Shown: one piece after another, positions 27,362-35,247 of the stretch | Layout of the letters: every line of letters begins with the position of its first letter | Numbering within the stretch: position 1 is the stretch's first letter | Assembly: GCA_039795165.1 (NCBI GenBank) | Contig: JBDKER010000002.1 | Location: forward strand, 1-64,000 | Source: V1-33 sp039795165 | Lineage (GTDB): Bacteria; Verrucomicrobiota; Verrucomicrobiia; Verrucomicrobiales; V1-33 | Reading direction: 5' to 3' | DNA length: 64,000 bases | The notes under the pieces: generated by a model | The model's database searches: none | Told to the model about the DNA's origin: nothing | The model's input: only the letters and a program-made list of their open reading frames with translations | Translations under genes and position numbers: made by a program

Positions 27362-27463
27362 GGAGCGGATGGCCACAGACGGACGGATGCCATGGGCCAA
27401 CCGATGATCAGATGGTTCCCGGCGGCGGCAAGCCCGGGTCCGCGGTGCGTACGCGGTGTGTTT

Positions 27464-28243
27464 TCAGTAGGGAGGACAGACCGAGCAGGCGCACAGGGCG
27501 GGGTCGCGATCGGGCAGGATAGACCACCCCGGGTGGGCGGCGAGGCAGGGTTCCGGGATCACGACCGAGACTGGGACGCCTGCTTCGGTGGCGAGGCCAT
27601 CGAGGAAGCGGTGAATCATGGGAGCCGTGGCTGGTCGGCGCAGTGGAACAAAGCGGACACTGCCCAGCGAGGTCGCCGCCATGAGAAGGAGGAGAGGTTC
27701 TTCCGTGGCCGGAGCCGTGATGCTGGCATGGTCGATCCACCATGTGGGTCGGCGGCGTTCCGAAGGTGCCCTCGACCGACGGTGCGCATGCCGCAGCCAT
27801 TGCTGAAAGGAATCGCCCAGTCCACGCGGCCCAGCCGGTGGCCGAATCCCCCAGGCATGCAGATAATTCGTCGTCGTGCGCACGGGTACCGACTTTCCCG
27901 TGTGCCGCAGCAGCCAGTCGCGCATAGCCCGGACCGACCACAGGGCGGCCTCCAGTCCGTGATCGGTTGGCAACGAATCCGGGGCCAGTTGCCAGAACTG
28001 TGCGATCACGGGAACTGGGATCGACTTCCCCTGTCCCCGGGGACGACCGCCCGGTTTGGCCCGCAGCGCGGCTTCGCCACCGTTTTTCCATGCCCGGATC
28101 CATTCGCCCACCACGGTCCGGTGGACGCCGACCACTGCGGCGATCGCGATGCGGTTCATGCCCTGCTTGAAGAGAAGCACAGCTTGCTTGCGCCGCTCGA
28201 AAAGAGCTTCCGGTGAGAGGGTACGCGCGTCGCGCAGTTTCAT
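27464..28243 (-). pseudogene. IS630-type transposase remnant, HTH intact, catalytic residues lost
   Basis: An uninterrupted 259-residue frame. The first about 65 residues are the IS630-family helix-turn-helix (MNRIAIAAVVGVHRTVVGEW) followed by GGEAALRAKPGGRPRG, a hallmark of the family. The linker region is also recognisable (ALWSVRAMRDWLL, TTNYLHAWGIRP). In the DDE core the usual DE is WIDHAS, the second site DN is IPEP, and the protein stops at CPPY, just where LPPYSPxLNPxE should carry the last acidic residue. It therefore cannot act as a normal transposase. It could be a decaying copy or a domesticated DNA-binding protein. No terminal inverted repeats were found. Confidence 0.7.
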
Positions 28244-28472
28244 GTAAGTGGATCCTTTTCAGAGCACGATGCGTGCCAGGTCTGCCTCTCCGCCGCGCCG
28301 TCCCGCATGGTTCAAATGACGCCTGATAATCTTCCATTCCATGCGGATATTGTTGTGGCTGCAAACAGTGAGTCGTTTTGGAATGCCGTTTGGGAAAATA
28401 TCGCCGTAATGAAGGGCGTGCATCCGCTGAAGGATGCGCACCGAACAAACACAATCGAAACAAACAACACGC

Positions 28473-28721
28473 ATGAAATCACTCCCAATGCTCCTTGCTG
28501 GGCTTGTCTCCGTCATCGTCCTTCCTTCCTGCAGCTCGACCTCGTCCACGGCCCTCGTGCCGGTGAATACGCGGCTGAACGACCCGGGCCGGACGACCTA
28601 CGCGGTGAAGAGCACGGCGGTGGCGGAAGCGGTCGGCAGCGAGGTGAAACTGGTTCCGGTGAACACACGGCTCAATGACCCGGGCCGGACGACGTACCGG
28701 CTGGCGGCTTCGGTCCGCTGA
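28473..28721 (+). CDS. small lipoprotein with two 16-residue repeats
   Basis: 82 residues. MKSLPMLLAGLVSVIVLPSC carries a lipobox (LPSC), placing the mature protein in the envelope. The mature part contains LVPVNTRLNDPGRTTY twice, about 32 residues apart, and little else. The codons of the two repeats are close to identical, so the duplication is recent or held by gene conversion. A small hairpin (GCATCC-loop-GGATGC, 28420-28437) lies in the leader. The family is not recognised. Confidence 0.65.
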   Translation: MKSLPMLLAGLVSVIVLPSCSSTSSTALVPVNTRLNDPGRTTYAVKSTAVAEAVGSEVKLVPVNTRLNDPGRTTYRLAASVR

Positions 28722-28870
28722 GGAGCGCCCCGTGCGCTCGAACTCCCCGGGAATGCGGCGGGTGCCACGAACGTCGGCATCCCCCTTCCCGGGGCTTCCG
28801 GGAGACGGAAATTCGATGAGGGCCCCGGCGCAGGGCGTGGGTTGGCCTGACGCATCCGGAATTTCCGCGC

Positions 28871-30079
28871 CTACTTCTGGGAATCTGCGGGTTCCTCTGT
28901 CGGATTGGGGGGCTTGGTGTCCCGTGGCGAAGGATCCGCCGGCTTGGCGGCGACGCTCATGCTTTCTGCGAGGAAGCCGAGCACATCCCTGAGGACGGAA
29001 GCGACCACGTGGTCATCGGCTCCTTTGCCCCAGCGGTCGTCACCCGCACCGAAATAGAAGCCGTGGCCATAGCCCGGATACTCGCGGTATTCGCAGCGGA
29101 CGCCCGCCTGTTTCATGAGCGGAAGAAAGAGGGGCTTGTTGAGCTTGTGGAGATCGTGCTGATCACTGTGCAGGATCAGGACCGGAGCCTTCAGCGATTT
29201 CAGTTTGTCGAGCGTGCGCTCGCGCAGGGCGTCGTTCAGGAATTTCCCGGGATCTGCCATGATGAGGAGGCGGCGGTCGTAATCGCTGGTGCTGAGCATC
29301 CCGGTGTACATCACCGTGGCGGGTTCACCCGCAACCACGGCCCGCACAGCAGGGTCGCTCCCCAGTTCGAGCGCGATACTGCCGCCGCCACTGCCTCCAA
29401 ACAGGGCAATGCGCGCAGGATCGACTCCGGGTGTCTTCGCGAGGGCATGGACGATGGCGCGGACGTCTTCGATGGGGCCACGGGAAAGCACATCCTGCTC
29501 GAAGGTCCGGAAAGTTGCCTGGACCACAGCGTAGCCCGCCTCCAGCATCCGGGTCACGACAGGATTGGCCCGCAGTTGCCGCTGCAGCCGATCCTCGGGA
29601 AATTCAGTCAGGCCGCCGTGTACAAAAACGATGGCAGGGCACCGTTGGTCGGTTTTCGGTCTCCGCCAGAATGCCTTGGCCCTGCGGCCATCCACGGCGG
29701 TCGCCGCCAGCACCTGCACGGGACTGTCCGTTTCGGAAATCATGACCGGCTTTACCTGCGACGCCAGCGATCCCGCTCCATCGCCTTCCATGCCCGCCGT
29801 GCGGCGGGCGTCCGGACGTTCCATGGTCCGACGGTATGTCTCGGCTTCCGGCAGCACAAGGAATCCATCCCCGTTCCCGTCGGCTGCCTTGAAAAACGGA
29901 AGCGACTTTCCCTCGTCGCTGCTGATCCGACCATCGCCGTCTCGGTCAAGCCGGCGGAAGCGTTCGTCTAGTCCGCTCCCGCTTTCCTGTGCGCAAACCA
30001 TCGTGGTCATGGCCAGCCACACCATCCCGCAGGACAGGGAAGTCCATAGTGCCGGAACCGTCTTGCTGCATGGTCTCAT
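28871..30079 (-). CDS. secreted alpha/beta hydrolase with EF-hand pair
   Basis: 402 residues. The N-terminal signal (about 1-30, PALWTSLSCGMVWLAMTTMVCAQ) is followed by two EF-hand loops, DRDGDGRISSDE and DGNGDGFLVLPE (Ca2+ ligands at 1, 3, 5 and 12). The hydrolase domain starts near 130: FVHGGLTEF (oxyanion), the nucleophile elbow GGSGGGS, LILHSDQHD (acid) and YPGYGHGFYFG (catalytic His). It resembles the dienelactone hydrolase / prolyl oligopeptidase group. Pro-rich C-terminal tail. Start 30079 gives the signal; an ATG at 30118 is an alternative. Substrate unknown. Confidence 0.82.
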   Translation of the reverse strand: MRPCSKTVPALWTSLSCGMVWLAMTTMVCAQESGSGLDERFRRLDRDGDGRISSDEGKSLPFFKAADGNGDGFLVLPEAETYRRTMERPDARRTAGMEGDGAGSLASQVKPVMISETDSPVQVLAATAVDGRRAKAFWRRPKTDQRCPAIVFVHGGLTEFPEDRLQRQLRANPVVTRMLEAGYAVVQATFRTFEQDVLSRGPIEDVRAIVHALAKTPGVDPARIALFGGSGGGSIALELGSDPAVRAVVAGEPATVMYTGMLSTSDYDRRLLIMADPGKFLNDALRERTLDKLKSLKAPVLILHSDQHDLHKLNKPLFLPLMKQAGVRCEYREYPGYGHGFYFGAGDDRWGKGADDHVVASVLRDVLGFLAESMSVAAKPADPSPRDTKPPNPTEEPADSQK

Positions 30080-30240
30080 TGCCGCGGCGATTCCGGGGTC
30101 TTTTGGTCGAATTGTCAATCTTCCGAATCGTTACGCCCTTCGCTGCGGAACTTACTCCGGCATTCGTTGCGGTCACTTGCTCAGTGGCGGGGGCAACCCG
30201 CCCGGAAGTGTGATTCCGGACGGGTGTGCCTTCCGCCGGA

Positions 30241-30555
30241 TCACTGGGCCTGACGCTGCCGGAAGGCGTCGCGGGCGGCCTGGCGTTCCGTGGGATTCAG
30301 AGTCCCATCGCCGTCTTTGTCGTGACGCGCCACGATGGTGCTGCGCCGTTCTTCGAATTTTGTGCGGGCTGCCGAACGTTCGGCTTCGCTCAGCCGCCGG
30401 TCGCCATCGGTATCGGCCTTCCGGAACAAATGCCTCCGCAGCATGGCCTTGAGCCGGGGATGCGGGCCGCGATCCGGTGTCTGGTCTGCCGCAGCCAGCG
30501 GGGCGGCTGTCACAAGGCCAAGCAGGGCAACAAGCAGCAATCGTTGTGTCTTCAT
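30241..30555 (-). CDS. small exported EF-hand protein
   Basis: 104 residues. Signal peptide MKTQRLLLVALLGLVTAAPLAAA. Two EF-hand loops are present: DTDGDRRLSEAE and DKDGDGTLNPTE, both with the DxDxD/N-G pattern and the terminal Glu. The rest is Arg/Ala-rich helix. Calcium binding is expected; the partner is unknown. It lies upstream of the EF-hand hydrolase gene on the same strand, about 160 bp away, and the shared EF-hand theme may be meaningful. Confidence 0.75.
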   Translation of the reverse strand: MKTQRLLLVALLGLVTAAPLAAADQTPDRGPHPRLKAMLRRHLFRKADTDGDRRLSEAERSAARTKFEERRSTIVARHDKDGDGTLNPTERQAARDAFRQRQAQ

Positions 30556-30600
30556 GGTTTCGCAGGGTTCAGGTTTGCGACGGTCAAGCACCGTCACAGC

Positions 30601-30620
30601 AATTAAAGCCCGAAGGGCCC
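30601..30620 (-). terminator. possible weak terminator after the MGMT-like gene
   Basis: On the minus strand GCCC-TTC-GGGC is followed by TTTAATT. The stem is only 4-5 bp. It lies about 95 bp past the stop of the MGMT-like gene. Confidence 0.3.
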
Positions 30621-30715
30621 GTCCGGTTACAATTGATTCCATTCGGATTGAACCCAAGTGCCGACCGGGGCCGGGTCCTCGTGTTTCGGCAGGACTGGCG
30701 GTGCCTCCGACGGGC

Positions 30716-31186
30716 CTACGGGCAGTCCTCCGGCACAAGTTTGCCATCGGCACTGGAAATCCCCTCGGCCGCCAGTCGCCTCGCCTGTTCGTCCACCCCA
30801 CCCGGAAACTTCGGGTTGAGTCGCCCACCCGCCTTGACGACGCGCCACCAGGGCGACGGGTTCTCGTGCCCGGCCGCCTCCGCTTCGACCGATGCATGTG
30901 CGGAAATCCATGCAAAAATCCCTGTCGTGAGCGGACACGCCGTCTCCGTTCCAAATTGCGCGGCCAGTCGCGACCGGAGTTCGTTCACGGTCATCGTGCT
31001 TCCGCGGGGGATTTCCCGGATAATGGCATCGACGTCGCGAGGCCGCGCCACCACCATGGTGTGCCCACCCCAGCGCTTCGCCTCATCGGGTGAAAGTTCC
31101 AGAACTTTCGGCAGGTCTTTGTCGTCAGCCAGTTTCTCCTGCCAAGTGCGGCGCGTTCGGATGCGGCGGTGCGGGGATGTCTTCAT
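30716..31186 (-). CDS. MGMT-like (alkyltransferase-like DNA-binding fold) protein without PCHR
   Basis: 156 residues. RTWQEKLADDKDLPKVLELS, KRWGGHTMVVARPRDVDAII, MTVNELRSRLAAQFG, ACPLTTGIFAWISAHA and PWWRVVKAGGRLNPKFPGG match the group annotated as MGMT family protein in Bacteroidetes and others. These keep the helix-turn-helix DNA-binding fold of O6-alkylguanine transferases, but the PCHR acceptor site is absent, so alkyl transfer is not expected. The role is probably lesion recognition or regulation, still unproven. The start at MKTSPHRR is taken because sequence upstream is not conserved in texture. Confidence 0.82.
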   Translation of the reverse strand: MKTSPHRRIRTRRTWQEKLADDKDLPKVLELSPDEAKRWGGHTMVVARPRDVDAIIREIPRGSTMTVNELRSRLAAQFGTETACPLTTGIFAWISAHASVEAEAAGHENPSPWWRVVKAGGRLNPKFPGGVDEQARRLAAEGISSADGKLVPEDCP

Positions 31187-31347
31187 GCGGCAGGGGATGA
31201 TGCGCAGATTTCCCCCGGCCCTGCAAGGTTTCCCGTGACTCCCCATGACTTCCTCGTAATCCGGGGTGCCAGCAGGAAGACATCCGATGGTATCTACGCC
31301 ATCCGCAGGGCTTGCCATGCTGGCCGCTGATCTGATAGCTGAAGGGA

Positions 31348-32616
31348 ATGAAATTGGCGATACTTCCTCGGACGCTGCTTTTTGGGATCCTGATCCTGCC
31401 TGCTGTTGCGCGGGCGGAGACCGTCTTTGCCGGCGCCGGTTGGCGGTATTGGTACGGGAAGGAAGCGCCGGAGGAGGATTGGCGGGGACCGGGATTGGGT
31501 CCGGCGGTCTGGAAGGAAGGGAAGTCGCCGCTGGGTTATGGAGAAGCTACCGTGGCGACGAAACTGGATTTTGGAAAGGATCCTGCGCAGAAGCCAGTGA
31601 CGGCTTTTTTCCGACGCGATTTTCCTCTGCGGGAACTGCGGGAAGGGGAATCGCTCTATGCCATGCTGGCCATGGACGATGGGGCGGTGGTCTATCTCAA
31701 TGGCAAGGAAGTGGCGCGGCTCAATCTGCCCCGCGGGGAGGTGAAGGCGGATACGACAGCGGTGCGGGCGCTCGCGGATTCCCAGGAAGGATACTATGTC
31801 CGGCTGCGCCTGCCCGGGGACGCCCTCAAGCCAGGCGAGGTCAATACCCTGGCGGTCGAAGTGCACCAATGCGACGCCGCGAGCAGCGACTTGTTCTTCG
31901 ACCTCTCCCTCAAGGTGCTCGCGCCGCAGGGGGAATCCGTGAAAGTGGAGGGTGCCGCTGAAAAGGTAATCCGCATGTTCCGGGACACGCACCGCATCGG
32001 TTTCGACGTACCCGTTCCCGATGGCTACCTCGATGGGGGACGGAGGATGAAACTGGCGGGCGACGGGACGGCGACCTCCGGGCGCGAAATCCTGCTGGTC
32101 GACCGCGCGGGCGACCCCGAACTCCAGAAGCACCTCGCATGGGCCGCGCAACTCGGCAAAACCGACGACTCTGCCGAGCGGAAGCTCCGCAAACTGGTGA
32201 CCTCCGTGCACGACCTCAATACCCCGGATTCCGGAGAGCGGTGGCTCGAGGAATACGTGGAGGACATGACCGGGGAATTTGCAAATCGACCCCTCCGGAT
32301 CGGAGCCATGCTCGAACACTGCGGAAGCGGGGTCTGCCGGCATCGATCTCTGCTCCTCAAAATCCTCGGCGATGCCGCCGGTCTACCCACCGCCCTCGTC
32401 AGAGGCAATTACCACCTGCCAGGATCAGAACCACTCTCCGGTCCCCATGCATGGAACGAAGTGCAGATGCCAGACGGCCGCGTCCTCCTCGTCGATGTCA
32501 TGCACCATGGCGCTGAACCGAAATTCCGCCCCACTGACGACCCGGAAATCGTGGCCCGCTACCTCAGGGAAAATGACCGGCCATGGTACGGACCAGAGGC
32601 CAGCCAGAATAAATAA
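31348..32616 (+). CDS. secreted transglutaminase-like (EDR1-type) protein with galactose-binding-like N-terminal module
   Basis: 422 residues; signal MKLAILPRTLLFGILILPAVARA. The N-terminal about 190 residues form a beta-sandwich with SPLGYGEATVATKL, FFRRDFPLREL, MDDGAVVYLNGKEVAR and NTLAVEVHQCDAASSD; the same module recurs in the giant protein at 61962. The C-terminal half is a papain/transglutaminase-like EDR1 domain: GSGVCRHRSLLLKIL (catalytic Cys), GPHAWNEVQ (His) and VLLVDVMH (Asp). It probably acts on peptides or proteins outside the inner membrane. A minisatellite begins 10 bp after the stop. Confidence 0.82.
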   Translation: MKLAILPRTLLFGILILPAVARAETVFAGAGWRYWYGKEAPEEDWRGPGLGPAVWKEGKSPLGYGEATVATKLDFGKDPAQKPVTAFFRRDFPLRELREGESLYAMLAMDDGAVVYLNGKEVARLNLPRGEVKADTTAVRALADSQEGYYVRLRLPGDALKPGEVNTLAVEVHQCDAASSDLFFDLSLKVLAPQGESVKVEGAAEKVIRMFRDTHRIGFDVPVPDGYLDGGRRMKLAGDGTATSGREILLVDRAGDPELQKHLAWAAQLGKTDDSAERKLRKLVTSVHDLNTPDSGERWLEEYVEDMTGEFANRPLRIGAMLEHCGSGVCRHRSLLLKILGDAAGLPTALVRGNYHLPGSEPLSGPHAWNEVQMPDGRVLLVDVMHHGAEPKFRPTDDPEIVARYLRENDRPWYGPEASQNK

Positions 32617-32626
32617 GGGGAGGCCG

Positions 32627-32688
32627 GGGACGAAAGGGACGGAAGGGACGAAAGGGACGGAAGGGACGAAAGGGACGGAAGGGGCGGA
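32627..32688. repeat. 9-bp minisatellite, GGGACGAAA / GGGACGGAA alternating
   Basis: Six perfect 9-bp units alternate between two forms (18-bp higher-order period), then a decayed GGGGCGGA. It lies between the convergent ends of the transglutaminase-like gene and gcvH. A related GGGACCAAA array is at 47943. Confidence 0.9.
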
Positions 32689-32718
32689 CCATTTGGCTGG
32701 ATCTTCCGATGCAACCTG

Positions 32719-32775
32719 AGTGTCCCCGAGGGGGACCGAGAGGCTGAGCAACGCGAAGCCCCTGGTGGTCCTGCC
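32719..32775. repeat. dispersed GGGACCGAGAGG-type palindromic element
   Basis: GTCCCCGAGGGGGAC palindrome, then CGAGAGGCTGAGC and GAAGCCCCTGGT. It is related to 811-893 and, in its core, to 48076 onward. In two of the three places it borders a GGGAC minisatellite. Confidence 0.5.
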
Positions 32776-32822
32776 GTGATGGTGTGCCGGTGACTGCTCA
32801 GGCAGTCCGGGAATGGTTCGGT

Positions 32823-33200
32823 TCAGGACAGAGTGGCAAGGTACTCCGCTTCCGGGAGGAGGGCGTCGATTTCGGCGGGTTGGTCCGGGTTGATGCGGAA
32901 GAGCCATCCGGCACCGTAGGGATCGGAATTGACGAGGGAGGCATCGGCGGTGGCGGCAGCATTCACTTCCGTGATTTCGCCGGAGACGGGGGCATAGATA
33001 TCCGAGGCGGCCTTGACGGATTCGATGACGGCGATGGCTTCGCCGGCTTTGACTCTGCGGCCGGGTTTCGGGAGTTCGAGGAAGACGACTTCGCCGAGTT
33101 CCTTCTGGGCGTGGTCGGAGATGCCGACGGTGGCGGGGTTGGTGCCGGAGGTGATCCATTCGTGGGAACGGGCGAAGCGGGCGTTGGCTGGGGCGGACAT
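32823..33200 (-). CDS. gcvH: glycine cleavage system H protein
   Basis: 125 residues, the normal length. The lipoyl attachment Lys is K63 in IESVKAASDIYAPVSGE, and HEWITSGTNPATVGISDHAQ and GEVVFLELPKPG complete the family fold. It carries the aminomethyl group from P protein to T protein in glycine breakdown. It lies 59 bp downstream of gcvT on the same strand. No gcvP is found in the window, so the P protein must be encoded elsewhere. Confidence 0.96.
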   Translation of the reverse strand: MSAPANARFARSHEWITSGTNPATVGISDHAQKELGEVVFLELPKPGRRVKAGEAIAVIESVKAASDIYAPVSGEITEVNAAATADASLVNSDPYGAGWLFRINPDQPAEIDALLPEAEYLATLS

Positions 33201-33259
33201 GATCTTGGATGGGGTTGGGAAGTGTTCGGGAAGTGCTTGTGGCGGGGGGATGCCGGGAA

Positions 33260-34357
33260 TCAGGCCGGGGTAGGTTTCCGGTAAAACGGTTTCCGGACAA
33301 TTTCTGCGGGCCAGCGGTTGCCGCGGATTTCGATTTCGACGGTGGTGCCTTGGGTCGTGGCTGCGGTGGGGAGGTAGGCCATGGCGATGCCGGTGCCGAG
33401 GCTTGGGGAAACGCCGCCGCTGCAGAGTTCGCCGATGGTTTCGCCTGCGTGGATGACGGGGTAATGCGGGCGCGGGGGAGGGGCACCGGGAGCCATGCGG
33501 ATGGCCGCGAGGCGCGACGTCAGGCCCGCTGCTTTCTGCTGGGCGAGGACGTCCCGGCCCATGAATGGGCCTTTTTCCATGTCCACGAAGAAGCCGAGGC
33601 CGGCTTCGAGCGGGGTGCGGTCCGGAGCGAGGTCATTGCCGTTGAGCGGGAATCCCATTTCGAGGCGGAGGGTATCGCGGGCACCGAGTCCGCAGGGAGT
33701 GGCTCCTGCGGCGAGGGCCTGCTGCCACCATGGGATGGCGTCCGCGGCCGGGCAGAAGAATTCGAAGCCATCCTCGCCCGTGTAACCGGTGCGGCAGACA
33801 AGGCAGGTGGTGCCATTGAGCTGGATGGCGACGGCTCCGTTGCGCGGGGGCAGGGAAGCCGCGCCACTGGTCATGGCAGTGAACACTTCGGGAGCGCGTG
33901 GACCTTGGATGGCCATGGCGGCCCAATGCGGACTTTCGTCGCGGAACGTGATTCCCGGGATGGCATGCTGGACCAGCCATGCGCGGTCCTCGTCGAGGCG
34001 CGCCGCATTGACCACGAGAAACCATTCGTCCGCGCTGAGCCGGTAGGCAATGAGGTCGTCGATGACGCCGCCTGCTTCATTGAGGAGAAGGGTGTACTGA
34101 CCTTCGCCGGGTTGCAGCCGTGCGGTATTGTTGGTGAGGAGGCCATTGAGCCATGCGGTGGCTTCGGGGCCCGTCACGAAGAACTCTCCCATGTGCGAAA
34201 TGTCGAAGATTCCGCAGGACGAACGCACCGCGAGATGTTCCGCCGAAATTCCGGCATACTGCACTGGCATGTTCCATCCGGCGAAAGGAACCATGCGGGC
34301 TCCGAGGGCGCGATGGGCCTCGAGCAGGGGTGACTGGGAAAGGGTAGAAGCGTCCAC
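33260..34357 (-). CDS. gcvT: glycine cleavage system T protein (aminomethyltransferase)
   Basis: About 365 residues, the family length. GARMVPFAGWNMPVQYAGIS, EHLAVRSSCGIFDISHMGEF, NNTARLQPGEGQYTLLLNE, GYTGEDGFEFF and GARDTLRLEMGFPLNGNDL are classic T-protein motifs; the Asp of the last region helps bind tetrahydrofolate. The start is uncertain: no ATG lies in a good place. GTG at 34357, 34363 or 34375 and a TTG at 34462 are in frame. I chose 34357 because TTGACA at 34392-34387 and CATAGT at 34367-34362 would place transcription at that codon. First gene of gcvT-gcvH. Confidence 0.92.
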   Translation of the reverse strand: MDASTLSQSPLLEAHRALGARMVPFAGWNMPVQYAGISAEHLAVRSSCGIFDISHMGEFFVTGPEATAWLNGLLTNNTARLQPGEGQYTLLLNEAGGVIDDLIAYRLSADEWFLVVNAARLDEDRAWLVQHAIPGITFRDESPHWAAMAIQGPRAPEVFTAMTSGAASLPPRNGAVAIQLNGTTCLVCRTGYTGEDGFEFFCPAADAIPWWQQALAAGATPCGLGARDTLRLEMGFPLNGNDLAPDRTPLEAGLGFFVDMEKGPFMGRDVLAQQKAAGLTSRLAAIRMAPGAPPPRPHYPVIHAGETIGELCSGGVSPSLGTGIAMAYLPTAATTQGTTVEIEIRGNRWPAEIVRKPFYRKPTPA

Positions 34358-34464
34358 TTCCACTATGCTGGACACTGCTCCACCGTTGTCAAAGGGCGAA
34401 TCCCGGGAAAGCGTTTGCTTGTGGGGGTGCGGCGGTGTCAGTGACGATGTAAATTGCAGCAACG

Positions 34465-35241
34465 ATGAGTATTTTTGATCGACTTGAGCGGCGCATGGGC
34501 TGGGTAGCGGTACCTGGGCTGGTGCGGTACATTGCGATGTTTCAGGTGCTGGTGTTTGTGCTCATGCGGTCGCGTCCGGATTTTGCGTCGCTGCTGACTC
34601 TGGAGCTGGACAAGGTGCTGAGCGGGCAAGTGTGGAGGCTGTTCACGTTTCTGTTTGTGCCGTCGGCGGGGAGTCTGTTCTGGTTTGTGTTTGCGGCGAT
34701 GTTTCTGTTGTTCATGGCGGAGATTCTCGAGGGAATGCTGGGTCCGTTCCGGCTGACGTGTTATGTGCTGTTGTTTCTGGTGACGCAGTGGCTGGGCCTG
34801 CTGCTGTTTGGCTGGCTGCCGGGCGTGGGCCTGCTGGCTCCCTCGCTCTTCATCAGCAATTTGTTCTTTGCGCTGGCGGCGATGGCACCGCGGACGGAAA
34901 TCCGGCTGTACTTTGTGGTGCCGGTGCAGATCCGCTGGATTGCGCTGCTCGATCTGCTGCTGATTGTCTACACCTGCGTGAAGGCTCCCGTGCTCTTTCC
35001 GGTGATGCTCTGGGGACTGCTGCCGTTTCTGCTGATGTTTGTGCCCGGCTGGATCCGGGACGTGCGGCAGCGTGCGAAATCCGGGGCCCGGCGCGCGGAA
35101 TTCAAGGCGCAGTCGCTTCCCGAAGAAGAAGCCTTTCATTCCTGCAAGGTGTGCGGCCGGACCGACCGGGGGAATCCCGAACTGGAATTCCGGATCGCTG
35201 GAGATGGGGAAGAATACTGCGGAGAACATCAGCCGAAGTAG
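34465..35241 (+). CDS. rhomboid-like membrane protein lacking catalytic residues, with C-terminal zinc ribbon
   Basis: 258 residues with about six membrane segments. VLSGQVWRLFTFLFVP matches the rhomboid WR-motif loop. The TM4 position that should read GxSG is GLLAPSLFISN, and no His is seen in the last TM (GLLPFLLMFVPG), so it is a pseudoprotease in the broad rhomboid sense. The C-terminus carries CKVCGRTDRG and EEYCGEHQPK, a C-x2-C...C-x2-H zinc ribbon. The DUF72 gene starts 6 bp later, so they are cotranscribed. It is divergent from gcvT. Function unknown; membrane protein quality control is one possibility. Confidence 0.72.
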   Translation: MSIFDRLERRMGWVAVPGLVRYIAMFQVLVFVLMRSRPDFASLLTLELDKVLSGQVWRLFTFLFVPSAGSLFWFVFAAMFLLFMAEILEGMLGPFRLTCYVLLFLVTQWLGLLLFGWLPGVGLLAPSLFISNLFFALAAMAPRTEIRLYFVVPVQIRWIALLDLLLIVYTCVKAPVLFPVMLWGLLPFLLMFVPGWIRDVRQRAKSGARRAEFKAQSLPEEEAFHSCKVCGRTDRGNPELEFRIAGDGEEYCGEHQPK

Positions 35242-35247
35242 CCGGCG

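Noticed and set aside
27408..28463. 351-codon minus-strand frame overlapping the IS630-like gene
   Set aside because: It is in another frame of the same strand, has no motif, and is rich in Arg, Pro and His; the 259-codon frame has the family signatures.
32627..32688. CRISPR or ribosome-binding array
   Set aside because: 9-bp direct repeats without spacers, between convergent genes.
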